Assembly: GCA_016200495.1 (NCBI GenBank)
Contig: JACQES010000319.1
Span: 1 to 47,504 of the forward strand
Source of the DNA: Gemmatimonadota bacterium
GTDB taxonomy: Bacteria > Gemmatimonadota > Gemmatimonadetes > Gemmatimonadales > Gemmatimonadaceae
Length of the DNA: 47,504 bases
Direction: 5' to 3'
Under the pieces are notes generated by a model. The model saw nothing but the letters and a program-made list of their open reading frames with translations. It was not told the DNA's origin and searched no databases. A program made the position numbers and the translations under genes. Shown here in pieces: positions 37,461-47,345 of this stretch (within the stretch, counting starts at the first letter, position 1; every line of letters starts with the position of its first letter).

Positions 37461-37482
37461 CAGGCGCGGTGCCGGGCGCCTG
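37461..37482. promoter_or_regulatory. Inverted repeat in a divergent promoter region
   Basis: CAGGCGC-ggtgccgg-GCGCCTG between penicillin acylase and ABC exporter. Confidence 0.35.
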
Positions 37483-37553
37483 ACAGCGCGGCGGGCCGGG
37501 GCGGGGCATCGTGGACGGGGGCCGCGCGACCGGGTCCCGGCGGGGAGGAGGCC

Positions 37554-39335
37554 ATGGTTCGACCGCGCGTCCGGCTCGTGCAGCTGCTGCGCCCGCACGC
37601 GCCGCTCCTGGGCGTCGCGCTCGCGGCGATGCTGGTCGAGGGCGGGGCGAGCCTGCTCGAGCCGTGGCCGCTCAAGGTCGTGGTGGACAGCGTGCTTGGC
37701 ACGCGGCCGGCCCCCGCGTGGGTGCACGCGCTGGGGGTGCGCACGCCGTCGGCGCTGCTGGCGCTCTCGGCCGGCCTCGTGGTGGCGATCGCGCTCGTCG
37801 GCGCGGCGAGCGGCTACGCCGAGAAGTCGCTGGTGACGGTGGTGGGCAAGCGCGTGGGGTTCGACCTGCGGCAGCGACTGTATCACCACGTGCAGGGGCT
37901 CTCGCTCGCCTGGCACGAACGCCAGCGCGCCGGCGACCTGATGATGCGGCTCACGGCCGACGTGGACGCGGCCGAGTCGTTCGTGACGGGGGCGGTGCTG
38001 GGGATCGCGCTCGACGTGCTGACGGTGGGCGGCATGCTCGCCGTGATGTTCGCGCTTGCGTGGCGGCTCAGCCTGGTGGCGCTGCTCGTGACGCCGCTCC
38101 TGTTCGCGGTGGCGCTCGCGACGACGCGGCGCGTGAAGGCGGCGGCCGGGGCGCTCAAGGCGCGCGAGGCCGAGCTCGCCTCGGTGGCGGAGGAGGCGAT
38201 CGCGGCCGTGCGCGTGGTCCAGGCGTTCGGCCGTGAGGCGTTCGAGGAGGAACGACTCGCACGGGAGGGGCGCGACGTCGTGGCGCTGGGGCTCGCCGCG
38301 CGACGGGTGAAGGCGCTGCTCCCGGCGCTCGTGAACGTGCTGGTGGCCGTGGGCACGGCCGGCGTGCTCGTGGTGGGGGCGCAACAGGTGCTCGCCGAGC
38401 GCCTGAGCACCGGGGAGCTGCTGGTGTTCGTGCTCTACCTCGCGCAAACGTACAAGCCCGTCAAGGACCTCGCGAAGATGACCGACAGCTGGTCGCGCGC
38501 GGTGGCGAGCCTCGACCGGATCGGCGAGGTGCTCGGCGAGGCCACGCGCGTGCACGACGCGCCGGACGCGCGCGCGGCGCCGCGCTTCCGCGGGCGGATC
38601 GCGTTCGAGCGCGTGACCTTCGGGTACGACGACGGGCCGCCGGTGCTGCGCGACCTCGACCTCGTGATCGAGACGGGGCAGCGCGTCGCACTCGTCGGGC
38701 TCACGGGGAGCGGGAAGTCCACCTGCATCCGCCTGATCTCGCGCCTCTACGACCCGCTCGTGGGCCGGGTGACGATCGACGGCGAGGACGTCCGCCGGTT
38801 CACGCTCGCGTCGCTCCGCGGCCAGGTGAGCGTGGTGCTGCAGGACGCGGTGCTCTTCCACGCGACGGTGGCCGAGAACATCGCGTACGGCCGGCCGGAC
38901 GCGACGGCGGCGGAGATCGAGGCGGCGGCGCGGCTCGCGCACGCGCACGCGTTCATCGAGCGGCTGCCGCGCGGCTACGCGACCGTGCTGGGCGATCGCG
39001 GCGAGACGCTCTCGGGCGGACAGCGGCAGGCGATCGCGATCGCGCGCGCCCTCATCCGCGACGCGCCGATCCTGCTGCTCGACGAGCCCTCGGCCGCGCT
39101 CGACGCGGAGTCGGAGGCGCGGATCTTCGCGGGGATCGAGCGGCTGACGGCGGGGCGCACCTCGGTCACGATCGCGCACCGGCTCGCGACGGTGCGGCGC
39201 GCCGACCTGATCGTGGTGCTGGACGGGGGGCGGATCGTGGAGCGGGGCACGCACGCGTCGCTGCTCGCGCAGGGCGGCTTGTACGCCCGCCTGCACCAGA
39301 TCCAGTTCGCCGCGGAGCCCGCGCCGGTCGGCTGA
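37554..39335 (+). CDS. ABC exporter, fused TMD-NBD
   Basis: GLTGSGKSTCIRLISRLYDP Walker A; LSGGQRQAIAIARALIRDAPILLLDEPSAALDAESE; six-TM N-terminus. Confidence 0.94.
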   Translation: MVRPRVRLVQLLRPHAPLLGVALAAMLVEGGASLLEPWPLKVVVDSVLGTRPAPAWVHALGVRTPSALLALSAGLVVAIALVGAASGYAEKSLVTVVGKRVGFDLRQRLYHHVQGLSLAWHERQRAGDLMMRLTADVDAAESFVTGAVLGIALDVLTVGGMLAVMFALAWRLSLVALLVTPLLFAVALATTRRVKAAAGALKAREAELASVAEEAIAAVRVVQAFGREAFEEERLAREGRDVVALGLAARRVKALLPALVNVLVAVGTAGVLVVGAQQVLAERLSTGELLVFVLYLAQTYKPVKDLAKMTDSWSRAVASLDRIGEVLGEATRVHDAPDARAAPRFRGRIAFERVTFGYDDGPPVLRDLDLVIETGQRVALVGLTGSGKSTCIRLISRLYDPLVGRVTIDGEDVRRFTLASLRGQVSVVLQDAVLFHATVAENIAYGRPDATAAEIEAAARLAHAHAFIERLPRGYATVLGDRGETLSGGQRQAIAIARALIRDAPILLLDEPSAALDAESEARIFAGIERLTAGRTSVTIAHRLATVRRADLIVVLDGGRIVERGTHASLLAQGGLYARLHQIQFAAEPAPVG

Positions 39336-39406
39336 GGCGGCGGCCCGCGAGTCTCGACTTCGCCGCGCCGGGGCGCAATGTTCCACGGACCTCCGGCCCC
39401 GCTTCC

Positions 39407-41692
39407 GTGCCCGACGCCCGTCCCCTGTCCCTCCTCAATCGCGCGCTGGCCCTCGCCGTCGCGGGGAGCGTGCTGTCGGCGTGCGGCGGTGGCGGCACCG
39501 ACCCGCGCCCCGTGGCCGTGGCGTCGGTGTCGGTGAGCCCGCCGACGGCGACGCTCGCGGTCGGCGCGACGCAGCAACTGACGGCCGTGACGCGCGACGC
39601 GAACGGGAACGTGCTGAACGGGCGCGCGGTCACCTGGAGTTCGAGCGCGACGGCCGTCGCGACGGTGAGCGCGAGCGGGCTCGTGAGCGCGATCGGCAGC
39701 GGCAGCGCGACGATCACGGCGACGGCGGAGGGCGTGCCGGGCTCGGCGACGGTTTCCGCGCAGGGATTGCCCGTGATCAACTCGGTGACGCCGGCGGTGC
39801 TCGTGCCGGGACAGACCATGACCATCACCGGCAGCGGTTTCGAGCCGATCGCCGTCGACAACACGGTGACGGTGGCGGGGGTGCCGGCCGTGGTGCTCTC
39901 GCCCTCCCCCACGCAGCTGATCGTCTCGGTGCCGTGCGTGGTGTCGGGGCCGGTGGGGGTGCGCGTGACCTCCAAGGTGGGCGCGAGCGGGCTCACGAAC
40001 ACCACGGCGCAGGGCACGCCCCGCACGATCGCCACCGGGCAGATGTACGTGACGCCGGACGCGTCGAGCGCGCTCTGCACCGAGATCGCGACGGGGGGCG
40101 CGACGTCGCGCTATCTCGTGGCCGTGTTCAGCAACGCGCCGGGCCAGAACACCCTCGTGGACTTCGACCTGGCCGGCAACCCCGTGCCCGGGTCGGCGGA
40201 GCCCGCGCTCGTGCGTGCGCCGCAGCCGGCGCTGCCGCCGGCGAGCGCGCCGGGCGTGGCGGAGGCCCGGTTCGAGGCGGCGCACCTCGCGCAGCGCGAG
40301 CGCGACCGCGCGTGGTACGCGGCCACTCGCGCGCGGCTGCCCGTGCGCAACCTGCAGGCGCGCGTGGCGCCGGCGCGGCTCGCCGCCGTCGGCGACAAGC
40401 GCACCTTCTACTTCAACTTCAACAGCTGCAACGACAGCACGCAGCTGATCGGCGCCCGGGCGATCTACGTCGGGAGCAAGGCGGTGATCTGGGAGGACAC
40501 CACCAACGCGCTGCCGTCCACGTCCTCGGCGGCGCTCGCCACGTACTACCAGCGCATCGGGCAGATCTTCGACGCCGAACAGTACGGCGTCGTGGCGGCC
40601 AACTTCGGCGATCCGCTGCTCCGCGACGCGGTGACCGACAACGACGGCCATCTGCACATGGTGTTCACGCAGCGCCTGAACGGCACCGGCGCCGCGGCGT
40701 ACGTGACGGGATGCGACCAGTTCCCGCGCGGGCCCGGGTTCTACGGGAGCAACGGGGGCGAGTTCTTCTACGGCTTCGTGCCCACGCAGGCGGCGCTCGA
40801 CGTCAACTCGACGGCCGCGCCCGACGGCTGGTTCGCCTTCATGGGGCGCACGGTGGTGCACGAGGTCAAGCATATCGCGTCGGTGGCGGCGCGCGTCGCC
40901 AACAACGCGCCGGTGTTCGAGGAATCGTGGCTCGAGGAGGGGACGGCGCGCCACTCCGAGGAGCTGTGGGTGCGCGCCTTCCTGCACCACACCACGTTCA
41001 AGGGCAACGAGGGGTTCGGCACGGCGGCGTCGGGCGGCGTGTTCTGCGACTTCAGCCTCGCCGACGCGACCTGCCTCGCGAACGACGCGACGCACCGGCC
41101 GGGGTGGGGGGTGCGGCGCCAGCTCAACGAGATCCTCCCCAAGATGCAGCAGCCGTGGAACTGGTCGCCGTTCGGCGACGCCACGGGACAGAGCGGCAGC
41201 GTGTTCTACCAGACCACCTGGTCGCTCGTGCGCTACACGATCGACCGCTACGGCGCGAGCGACGCGGCCTTCCTCACGGCGCTCACCAGCGCCACGACGA
41301 GCGGCACGGTGAACCTGTCGGCGCGCGCCGGGGTGAGCTTCGACCAGCTGCTCGGCGGCTGGGGGCTCGCGCTCTACGCCGACGATTACCCGGGGCTCGC
41401 GGGCGCGAGCCCGGACATCCAGTTCGCGACGTGGAACCTCCGCAGCATCTACGCCGGGCTGAACGCGCAGGCGGCGTGGGTCGGCCGGTTCCCGACGCCG
41501 TATCCGCTCGCGCCGGCGCCGCTCGCCTTCGGGTCGTTCACGCAGCGCACGACGGGACTTCGCGGAGGCGCGCACATGCTCTTCGAGATCAGCGGCGCGT
41601 CGGGGGCGGCGCAGCTGGTGGCCCTCCGCTCCACGGCACCGGGCGCGCTCGCGTCCCCCTTCCTCCGCGTGGCGATCACGCGACTGCAGTGA
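39407..41692 (+). CDS. Lipoprotein with BIG2 and IPT/TIG domains and HExxH metalloprotease-like domain (M30-like)
   Basis: GTG start; VLSACGGGG lipobox; TPPTATLAVGATQQLTAVTRDANGNVLNG BIG2-like; INSVTPAVLVPGQTMTITGSGF IPT; VVHEVKHIASVAARV...ESWLEEGTARHSEEL. Confidence 0.85.
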   Translation: MPDARPLSLLNRALALAVAGSVLSACGGGGTDPRPVAVASVSVSPPTATLAVGATQQLTAVTRDANGNVLNGRAVTWSSSATAVATVSASGLVSAIGSGSATITATAEGVPGSATVSAQGLPVINSVTPAVLVPGQTMTITGSGFEPIAVDNTVTVAGVPAVVLSPSPTQLIVSVPCVVSGPVGVRVTSKVGASGLTNTTAQGTPRTIATGQMYVTPDASSALCTEIATGGATSRYLVAVFSNAPGQNTLVDFDLAGNPVPGSAEPALVRAPQPALPPASAPGVAEARFEAAHLAQRERDRAWYAATRARLPVRNLQARVAPARLAAVGDKRTFYFNFNSCNDSTQLIGARAIYVGSKAVIWEDTTNALPSTSSAALATYYQRIGQIFDAEQYGVVAANFGDPLLRDAVTDNDGHLHMVFTQRLNGTGAAAYVTGCDQFPRGPGFYGSNGGEFFYGFVPTQAALDVNSTAAPDGWFAFMGRTVVHEVKHIASVAARVANNAPVFEESWLEEGTARHSEELWVRAFLHHTTFKGNEGFGTAASGGVFCDFSLADATCLANDATHRPGWGVRRQLNEILPKMQQPWNWSPFGDATGQSGSVFYQTTWSLVRYTIDRYGASDAAFLTALTSATTSGTVNLSARAGVSFDQLLGGWGLALYADDYPGLAGASPDIQFATWNLRSIYAGLNAQAAWVGRFPTPYPLAPAPLAFGSFTQRTTGLRGGAHMLFEISGASGAAQLVALRSTAPGALASPFLRVAITRLQ

Positions 41693-42273
41693 GCGCGCGC
41701 GGCGGGGCATGCCAGCCCGTGAACGGTGGGCCGACCGGGCGACCGCGCTCGGCCCGGCGCGTGCTCACGGGCCTCGCGGGCGTGTCGTTCCTCGCGGCCC
41801 TGGCCGCCTGCGGCGGTGGCGCCGGCAACGCGCCCGCGCCGGTCATCGCGCGCGATTCGCTGCGCGGCGTCGTGCGCGTGACCGGCAGCGCGCCGCTCAC
41901 CGCGCTGCTCGTGGTGCCCGCAGGCGCCGATCCCGTGGTGCCGCGCGGCCCCGACTCGACGCGGCTGCGCAACCTTACCGGGCTCGAGGTCGTGCTCAAG
42001 GGTGCCTACTCGGAGGACTGCGCCGCGGACGCCGGGCCGCGCGGTGCGCGCTTCTTCGACGTCACGCGCTTCATCGTGCGCGGGCTCGACGGCCGTCCGG
42101 CGGTGGACGGGATCCTCGCGCAGGTGGACGGGCGCTGGCAGGTCACCGACACCGAGGGCACCGTGCACGCGCTGGCCGTGCTGCCGCCGCTCCTCGAGAG
42201 CATGGCGGGGGCGCGCGTGTACCTCGTGGGGCCGCTCACCAACCTGCCGATCGCGTACGGCGTGATTCGCTGA
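41689..42273 (+). CDS. Lipoprotein, hypothetical
   Basis: GTG overlapping the previous stop; LAALAACGGGAG lipobox; DSTRLRNLTGLEVVLKGAY...; end of ORF 39481..42273. Confidence 0.7.
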   Translation: MSARGGACQPVNGGPTGRPRSARRVLTGLAGVSFLAALAACGGGAGNAPAPVIARDSLRGVVRVTGSAPLTALLVVPAGADPVVPRGPDSTRLRNLTGLEVVLKGAYSEDCAADAGPRGARFFDVTRFIVRGLDGRPAVDGILAQVDGRWQVTDTEGTVHALAVLPPLLESMAGARVYLVGPLTNLPIAYGVIR

Positions 42274-42346
42274 CCGGCGAGCAGCGGCGCGCAGGCGCGC
42301 GGTGCCTCCCTCACCGACGCCGAACGCGCCGCGGGTTCGTTGCCCT

Positions 42347-43120
42347 TCAGGCGTAGAGCGCCGCCGGGTCCGCCGCCGCGAGCTCGACGAGAAACTCCCC
42401 CAGCTGCACCGCGACGGCCTCGAAGAACGCAGCGCCCTTCTCGCGCGTCGCCTGCGCCGGGTTGCCGACCCCCGTATCGTCGGTGACCGACACCCAGTGG
42501 CGCGGCGTCCACGCCCACCCCTCGCGGAAGCCGCGCACCACCGACGGCCGCGCGGCGCCGGGTCCCGCTTCCGACACAGGGCGCGTGATGTGAGGGGCCA
42601 GGTGCAGCATCACGCTCGTCTCGAGTTCGCCGGCATGGTCGCCCGGTTCCGCGAAGTGCCGTGCGGGCTGAGCGAGCGTCCACCAGTTCACCAACGCGAG
42701 CAGGAGTCCCGCCGTCGGCTGCAGCTCGCGGATGATCGGCTTGAACTCGTTGCCGCCGTGGCCGTTGATGATCACGAGCTTCCGCACGCCGTGCGCGGCC
42801 ACCGTGTGCACGATGTCGCGCAGCACCGCGAGCTGCGTGCTCGGGTTCATGTTGAGGCAGAACGGCACCTCGCGCTGCGTCGTCTGCACGCCGAACGGGA
42901 CGGCGGGCAGCACCAGCACCCGCGCGCCGTGCTCCCACGCGCGCCCCGCCCCCGCGATCGCCACCTGCTCGGCCTGGATCGTGTCCGTCGCGTACGGCAG
43001 GTGGCGGTTGTGCGCCTCGGTCGCCCCCCACGGCAGGAGCGCCACCTCGTAGCGCTGCGTGCGCAGCGCCTCCCATGTGCACTCGGCGAGGACGTACGGA
43101 CGCGCGCTCACGCGAACCAC
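42347..43120 (-). CDS. Creatininase family protein
   Basis: VALLPWGATEAHNRHLPYATDTIQAEQVA; RKLVIINGHGGNEFKPIIRE; GTG start likely. Confidence 0.9.
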   Translation of the reverse strand: MVRVSARPYVLAECTWEALRTQRYEVALLPWGATEAHNRHLPYATDTIQAEQVAIAGAGRAWEHGARVLVLPAVPFGVQTTQREVPFCLNMNPSTQLAVLRDIVHTVAAHGVRKLVIINGHGGNEFKPIIRELQPTAGLLLALVNWWTLAQPARHFAEPGDHAGELETSVMLHLAPHITRPVSEAGPGAARPSVVRGFREGWAWTPRHWVSVTDDTGVGNPAQATREKGAAFFEAVAVQLGEFLVELAAADPAALYA

Positions 43121-43184
43121 CCGCCTCGCACCACCGCGCGACCGTCCATGTGCACGCCCGGCTGCGCACGCCCGCGCGTGCCGC

Positions 43185-44912
43185 TCACGACTCGTACACC
43201 CAGCGCCCGCCCACCATGGTGCGCTCGATGGGGACGTTCACGATCTCGATCGCCGGCACGGTACGCGGGTCGCGGCCGAGCACCACGAGGTCGGCGAGCT
43301 TGCCGACGGTGAGCGATCCCTTGAGGTGCTCCTCGTACGACGCGTACGCGCCGTTCATCGTCAGCACGGTGAGCGCCTCGGCGAGGGTGATGCGCTGGTT
43401 CGCGCCCCAGGTCGTGCCCTTGAGGTCGGTGCGCGTGGTCATCGAGGTGAGCGCCATCATCGGCTCGAAGGGGCCGGGCGGATAGTCGCTCCCCATCGCC
43501 GCCCGGATGCCGGCATCGAGGAACCAGCGCATCGGGAACATCCGCCCGGTCCGCTTCGCGCCGTACTCGCCCATCTTCTCGCCGTGGAAGTACACGTAGC
43601 TCGCGAACGGCGTGGGGATCGCGCCGAGCGCCTTGATGCGCGCGATGAGCTCGGGGGTGAGCACCGTGCAGTGCTCGTAGCGGAGGCGGGGGTCCTTGCG
43701 CGGCATCGCCTTGATGAGCCGCTCGTACAGGCCGGTCACGATCTCGATCGCGGCATCGCCGTTCGCGTGCGTGCCGATCTGCCACCCGGCCGCGTGCACC
43801 TTGGTGAAGATCGTCCACAGCTCCTCGGCCTTCATGACCTCGATGCCGCGATCGCTCGGGCGGCCCACGTACGGCTCGGCCAGGAGCGCGGTGCGCTCGG
43901 AGATCGAGCCGTCACTGATGCACTTGACCGCGCCGACGCGCACCCACTCGTCGCCGAGCCCGGTGCGAACGCCGGCCGCGATCATGCGGTCGACGAAGGC
44001 GTAGTTGATGTGGCAGTACGCGCGATGGCGCAGTGTCCCAGCCTCGCGCGCGTCCTGGTAGGCGAGCAGCTCGGTGGGCGTCCCCTGCGCTTCGGTGGCC
44101 GATGTCACGCCGGTCGCCACGAGCCGCCGCGAGATTTCGGCCGCTCCCCTGGCGTAGTCGTCGCGCGTGTAGTCCTTGGCGTCGGCGGCGCGGATGACCC
44201 CCGCGGCCGTCTCGGCCACGCGCCCCGTGAGCTGCCCGTTGGCGTCGCGCTCGAAGCGGCCCCCGGCCGGGTTCGGGGTGTCGGCGGTGACGTGCGCGCG
44301 CGCGAACGCGAGCGAGTTCACGTAGCCCGTGTGTCCGCCGCGGTGCTCGACATAGATCGGATGCGTCGTGCTCACGGCGTCCAGGTCGGCGCGGGTGAGG
44401 AAGCGCCCTTCCTTCGTCTTCGTGTCGTCGTACTTGAAGCCGCGGATCCACTCACCGGCGGGGGTCCGGGCTGCGCGCTCGCGCAGCGCCGCCTGGATCG
44501 CGCCGATCGAGCGGAGGTCGCAGTCTACCTCGTAGAGGTGGCGAACGCCGGCGTACACCGGGTGGTTGTGCGCGTCGATCACGCCGGGAATCACGACCTT
44601 CCGTCCGAGATCGGTGATCGTGGTGCCGGCCCGGGCGAGCGCGCGCATGTCGGCGTTGGAGCCGATGGCCACGATCCGCCCCCGGGCGATCGCGAGAGCC
44701 TCGGCGCGAGGCAGGGCCGGGTCCTGCGTGAGGAGATCGCCGTTCACGAGCACGAGCTCGGGCGTCTCGAACGGCTGAGGCGGCAGCGTGGGCCGGAGCG
44801 GTGCGAGCGGCCCGTGCCCGCCGTCGCGCGGCACGGCGCCGAGGGCGCGGGCGGTCGCGGGAAGTGCCGCGAGCGCGGCGGTCTGTCCCAGGAAGGTACG
44901 GCGCGACGTCAT
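43185..44912 (-). CDS. Tat-signal amidohydrolase (YtcJ-like)
   Basis: MTSRRTFLGQTAALAALPATARA; VVIPGVIDAHNHPVYAG; VHAAGWQIGTHANGDAAIEIV; MALTSMTTRTDLKG. Confidence 0.92.
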   Translation of the reverse strand: MTSRRTFLGQTAALAALPATARALGAVPRDGGHGPLAPLRPTLPPQPFETPELVLVNGDLLTQDPALPRAEALAIARGRIVAIGSNADMRALARAGTTITDLGRKVVIPGVIDAHNHPVYAGVRHLYEVDCDLRSIGAIQAALRERAARTPAGEWIRGFKYDDTKTKEGRFLTRADLDAVSTTHPIYVEHRGGHTGYVNSLAFARAHVTADTPNPAGGRFERDANGQLTGRVAETAAGVIRAADAKDYTRDDYARGAAEISRRLVATGVTSATEAQGTPTELLAYQDAREAGTLRHRAYCHINYAFVDRMIAAGVRTGLGDEWVRVGAVKCISDGSISERTALLAEPYVGRPSDRGIEVMKAEELWTIFTKVHAAGWQIGTHANGDAAIEIVTGLYERLIKAMPRKDPRLRYEHCTVLTPELIARIKALGAIPTPFASYVYFHGEKMGEYGAKRTGRMFPMRWFLDAGIRAAMGSDYPPGPFEPMMALTSMTTRTDLKGTTWGANQRITLAEALTVLTMNGAYASYEEHLKGSLTVGKLADLVVLGRDPRTVPAIEIVNVPIERTMVGGRWVYES

Positions 44913-44928
44913 GGCACTCTCCGGAGGT

Positions 44929-45942
44929 TCAGGCGGCGCCGTACTGGAGGCCCAGCTGGCGCAGGTACTTGCGATAGGCGATCGCGACGCGATCCGACTT
45001 GAGGTGGAGTTCCGCCTGCAGGTCGAGCGGCAGCAGCTCGGGCCGCTGCCCCATGACGACGGCGCGATCCTCCTCGAAGATCGCGGTGATGCGCTTCGTG
45101 TAGTCCACCTGCAGCGCGGCCGGATCGGTCCAGGCGTCGGACGCGATCAGGAACCACACCGTGGAGTCCATGTCGCCGTGCGGCGTGATGGTGAGCATGA
45201 GCCCGTGCGACGCCGCGGGCGAGTCGGGGGCCCACCAGCCGGCGGGGACGCGCTTGTGCATGTGCGCGGTGTACGGCCGCTCGACGCGGTACGTGTAGCT
45301 CACCCGCCCGCCCGCCTCCGTGCCGTGCTGCACCGGCTGCCAGATGAGCACCGGGTCCGAGCGTACCCCGGTCGCGTCCACGTGGCACTCGTAGTCGCTC
45401 ATGTCGGCGTGCCGCTTGTCGCCGAGCACCCCCTCGTGCACGAACGGGAAGTGCGCGACGTCGAGGAAGTTCTCGATGAGGCGCGGACCGTGCGCCTGCA
45501 CGTGCTCAATCGGGTCGCACACGGCGCAGGCGTAGCCGACCTTGCCCCACTCGGGGAACGCGGGCACGTCGTGCCCTGGCTCGCCGAGCGAGACCCAGAG
45601 TAGCCCGTAGCGTTCGGTGATGCGATAGGCCGTGGCGCGCGCCTTGGCGGGCGGCACCTGGTCGGGGTGCGCCGGGATGCGCACGCATGCGCCGCCCGCG
45701 TCGTAGGTCCAGCCGTGGTACGGGCAGTGCAGGCAACCGTCGGCGATGGTGCCGCCCGAGAGCCGCGCGCCGCGATGGACGCAGAGGTCGCGCCACGCGC
45801 GATAGCCGTCGGGCGACTTCCAGAGGACGATCTCGACGCCGAGCAGCCGGGCCGCTAGGAGGCCGCGCGCGTCCACCTGCGCGGGGGTCGCGACGGGATG
45901 CCAGTCGTGGACGAGGACGGGGTCGGTGATCATCGAGGGCAT
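44929..45942 (-). CDS. Rieske non-heme iron oxygenase, terminal component
   Basis: CVHRGARLSGGTIADGCLHCPYHGWTYD (Rieske CxH...CxxH); ENFLDVAHFPFVHEG (DxxHxxxxH); EEDRAVVMGQRPE. Confidence 0.92.
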   Translation of the reverse strand: MPSMITDPVLVHDWHPVATPAQVDARGLLAARLLGVEIVLWKSPDGYRAWRDLCVHRGARLSGGTIADGCLHCPYHGWTYDAGGACVRIPAHPDQVPPAKARATAYRITERYGLLWVSLGEPGHDVPAFPEWGKVGYACAVCDPIEHVQAHGPRLIENFLDVAHFPFVHEGVLGDKRHADMSDYECHVDATGVRSDPVLIWQPVQHGTEAGGRVSYTYRVERPYTAHMHKRVPAGWWAPDSPAASHGLMLTITPHGDMDSTVWFLIASDAWTDPAALQVDYTKRITAIFEEDRAVVMGQRPELLPLDLQAELHLKSDRVAIAYRKYLRQLGLQYGAA

Positions 45943-46114
45943 CGAGTGCCCGTGGAGCCGCGCTTTGGGGTGAAGGCGAGTGCGTGGACAGTCCGTCAAA
46001 GGTGCCGCGCGCGCGGCGACGCGGACAGGGGCTTGTCTGGCGAATGCCGCGCGCCCCGCCGTATCGTTGGGGCGCGCCCCGCGTGGGGTGATTCCCCGAG
46101 CACGGAGTGGTGGC

Positions 46115-47329
46115 ATGCGGCAGGTGATGACGCTGGGCGTGCTCGCGCTGGTCGTGGCGGTTCCCGCGCGGGCGCAGCACTCGACGCGCGGCGCGGAAGC
46201 GGATGCGTACACGCGCTACGAGCTGCTCGCCCCCGGGAGCGCGAAGTTCAAGATCATCTATGAAGTCACCGCGGTGACGCCCGGTGCCGCCTACTACTTC
46301 AACCCGATCCGGCAGGGGAGCGTCGCGAGCGACGAGAGCGTGTTCGACCGTGCCACGGGGAAGCCGCTGCCGTTCACCGAGGTGGGCGCGGCGGAGGCGC
46401 GCGCGGCGGGGCTCCGCGTCGGCGACTCGACGCAGCGCTACATCCGCGTGACGCTGCCGCGCGCCGTGCCGGCCAACGGCGGCGAGTCGCGCGTGCTGAT
46501 CATCAAGACGTACTACGACACCACGAGCTACAAGACCAGCGGCGACACGGTGACCTTCACGCGGCCGCTCGGCATCAAGCGCAACGCGGTGGTGCTGCCG
46601 CCGGGGTACGAGCTCCTCACCTCCACGTACCCGGCGCAGGTGCTGCAGGAGGCCGACGGGCGCGTGGGGATCTCGTTCTGGAACACGACCCCCGGCGAGG
46701 CGCCCGTGACGCTGCGCGGCGTGCGACGCGACACGCGCGCGCTCGCGGCGAACGGTGCGTCGAGCCAGGCGAAGCGGCTTGGCGAGCGCGCGCACCAGGA
46801 CCGCGAGATCGTCTACGAACTGCGGCAGCCCGAGACGCACGCGTTCGACCTGTACCACGACTACACCGAGTCGCGGCCCGGCGTGGGCACTTACGTGAAC
46901 GTGGTGCGCACCGGCAGCACGGTGTCCAACCCGAGCGCGCGCAACCTCGACACGGGCGAGCCGCTCGTGACCGAGACGCTCAAGGGCGACGCGATCAAGC
47001 GGGCGAAGCTGGGCGACCCGGACGCCGAGAACGCGGCGGAGGTGGTGGTATTCCGCTTCCCGCCCGTCGCGGCCGGCGGCTCGACGCGCATCCGCATGAG
47101 CGAGACCTACACCGACACGGCGCGCTTCACCCTGCGCGGCGACGAGCTCGCGTGGGACCGGAGCTTCAGCCGGCCGATCAACACGGTGGTGCTGCCGCCG
47201 GGGTGGGTGCTCACCAACAGCTCGATTCCGGCGGTGGTGAGCACGCGGGCCGACGGGCGGGTGCAGCTCGACTTCGTGAACCCGCGGCCCGACGACATCG
47301 CGGTGCTGATCACGGCGCGGCGGCGGTAG
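46115..47329 (+). CDS. Secreted protein with two homologous halves
   Basis: MRQVMTLGVLALVVAVPARAQ signal; each half ends with VVLPPGYELLTSTYPAQVLQEADGRVGISFWN.. or VVLPPGWVLTNSSIPAVVSTRADGRVQLDFVN.. Confidence 0.8.
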   Translation: MRQVMTLGVLALVVAVPARAQHSTRGAEADAYTRYELLAPGSAKFKIIYEVTAVTPGAAYYFNPIRQGSVASDESVFDRATGKPLPFTEVGAAEARAAGLRVGDSTQRYIRVTLPRAVPANGGESRVLIIKTYYDTTSYKTSGDTVTFTRPLGIKRNAVVLPPGYELLTSTYPAQVLQEADGRVGISFWNTTPGEAPVTLRGVRRDTRALAANGASSQAKRLGERAHQDREIVYELRQPETHAFDLYHDYTESRPGVGTYVNVVRTGSTVSNPSARNLDTGEPLVTETLKGDAIKRAKLGDPDAENAAEVVVFRFPPVAAGGSTRIRMSETYTDTARFTLRGDELAWDRSFSRPINTVVLPPGWVLTNSSIPAVVSTRADGRVQLDFVNPRPDDIAVLITARRR

Positions 47330-47345
47330 CGGCGCGATCGCGGCA

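Noticed and set aside
39481-42273. 930-aa ORF overlapping the metalloprotease gene
   Set aside because: Only its C-terminal part (from 41689) has coding character; the rest is a shadow frame.
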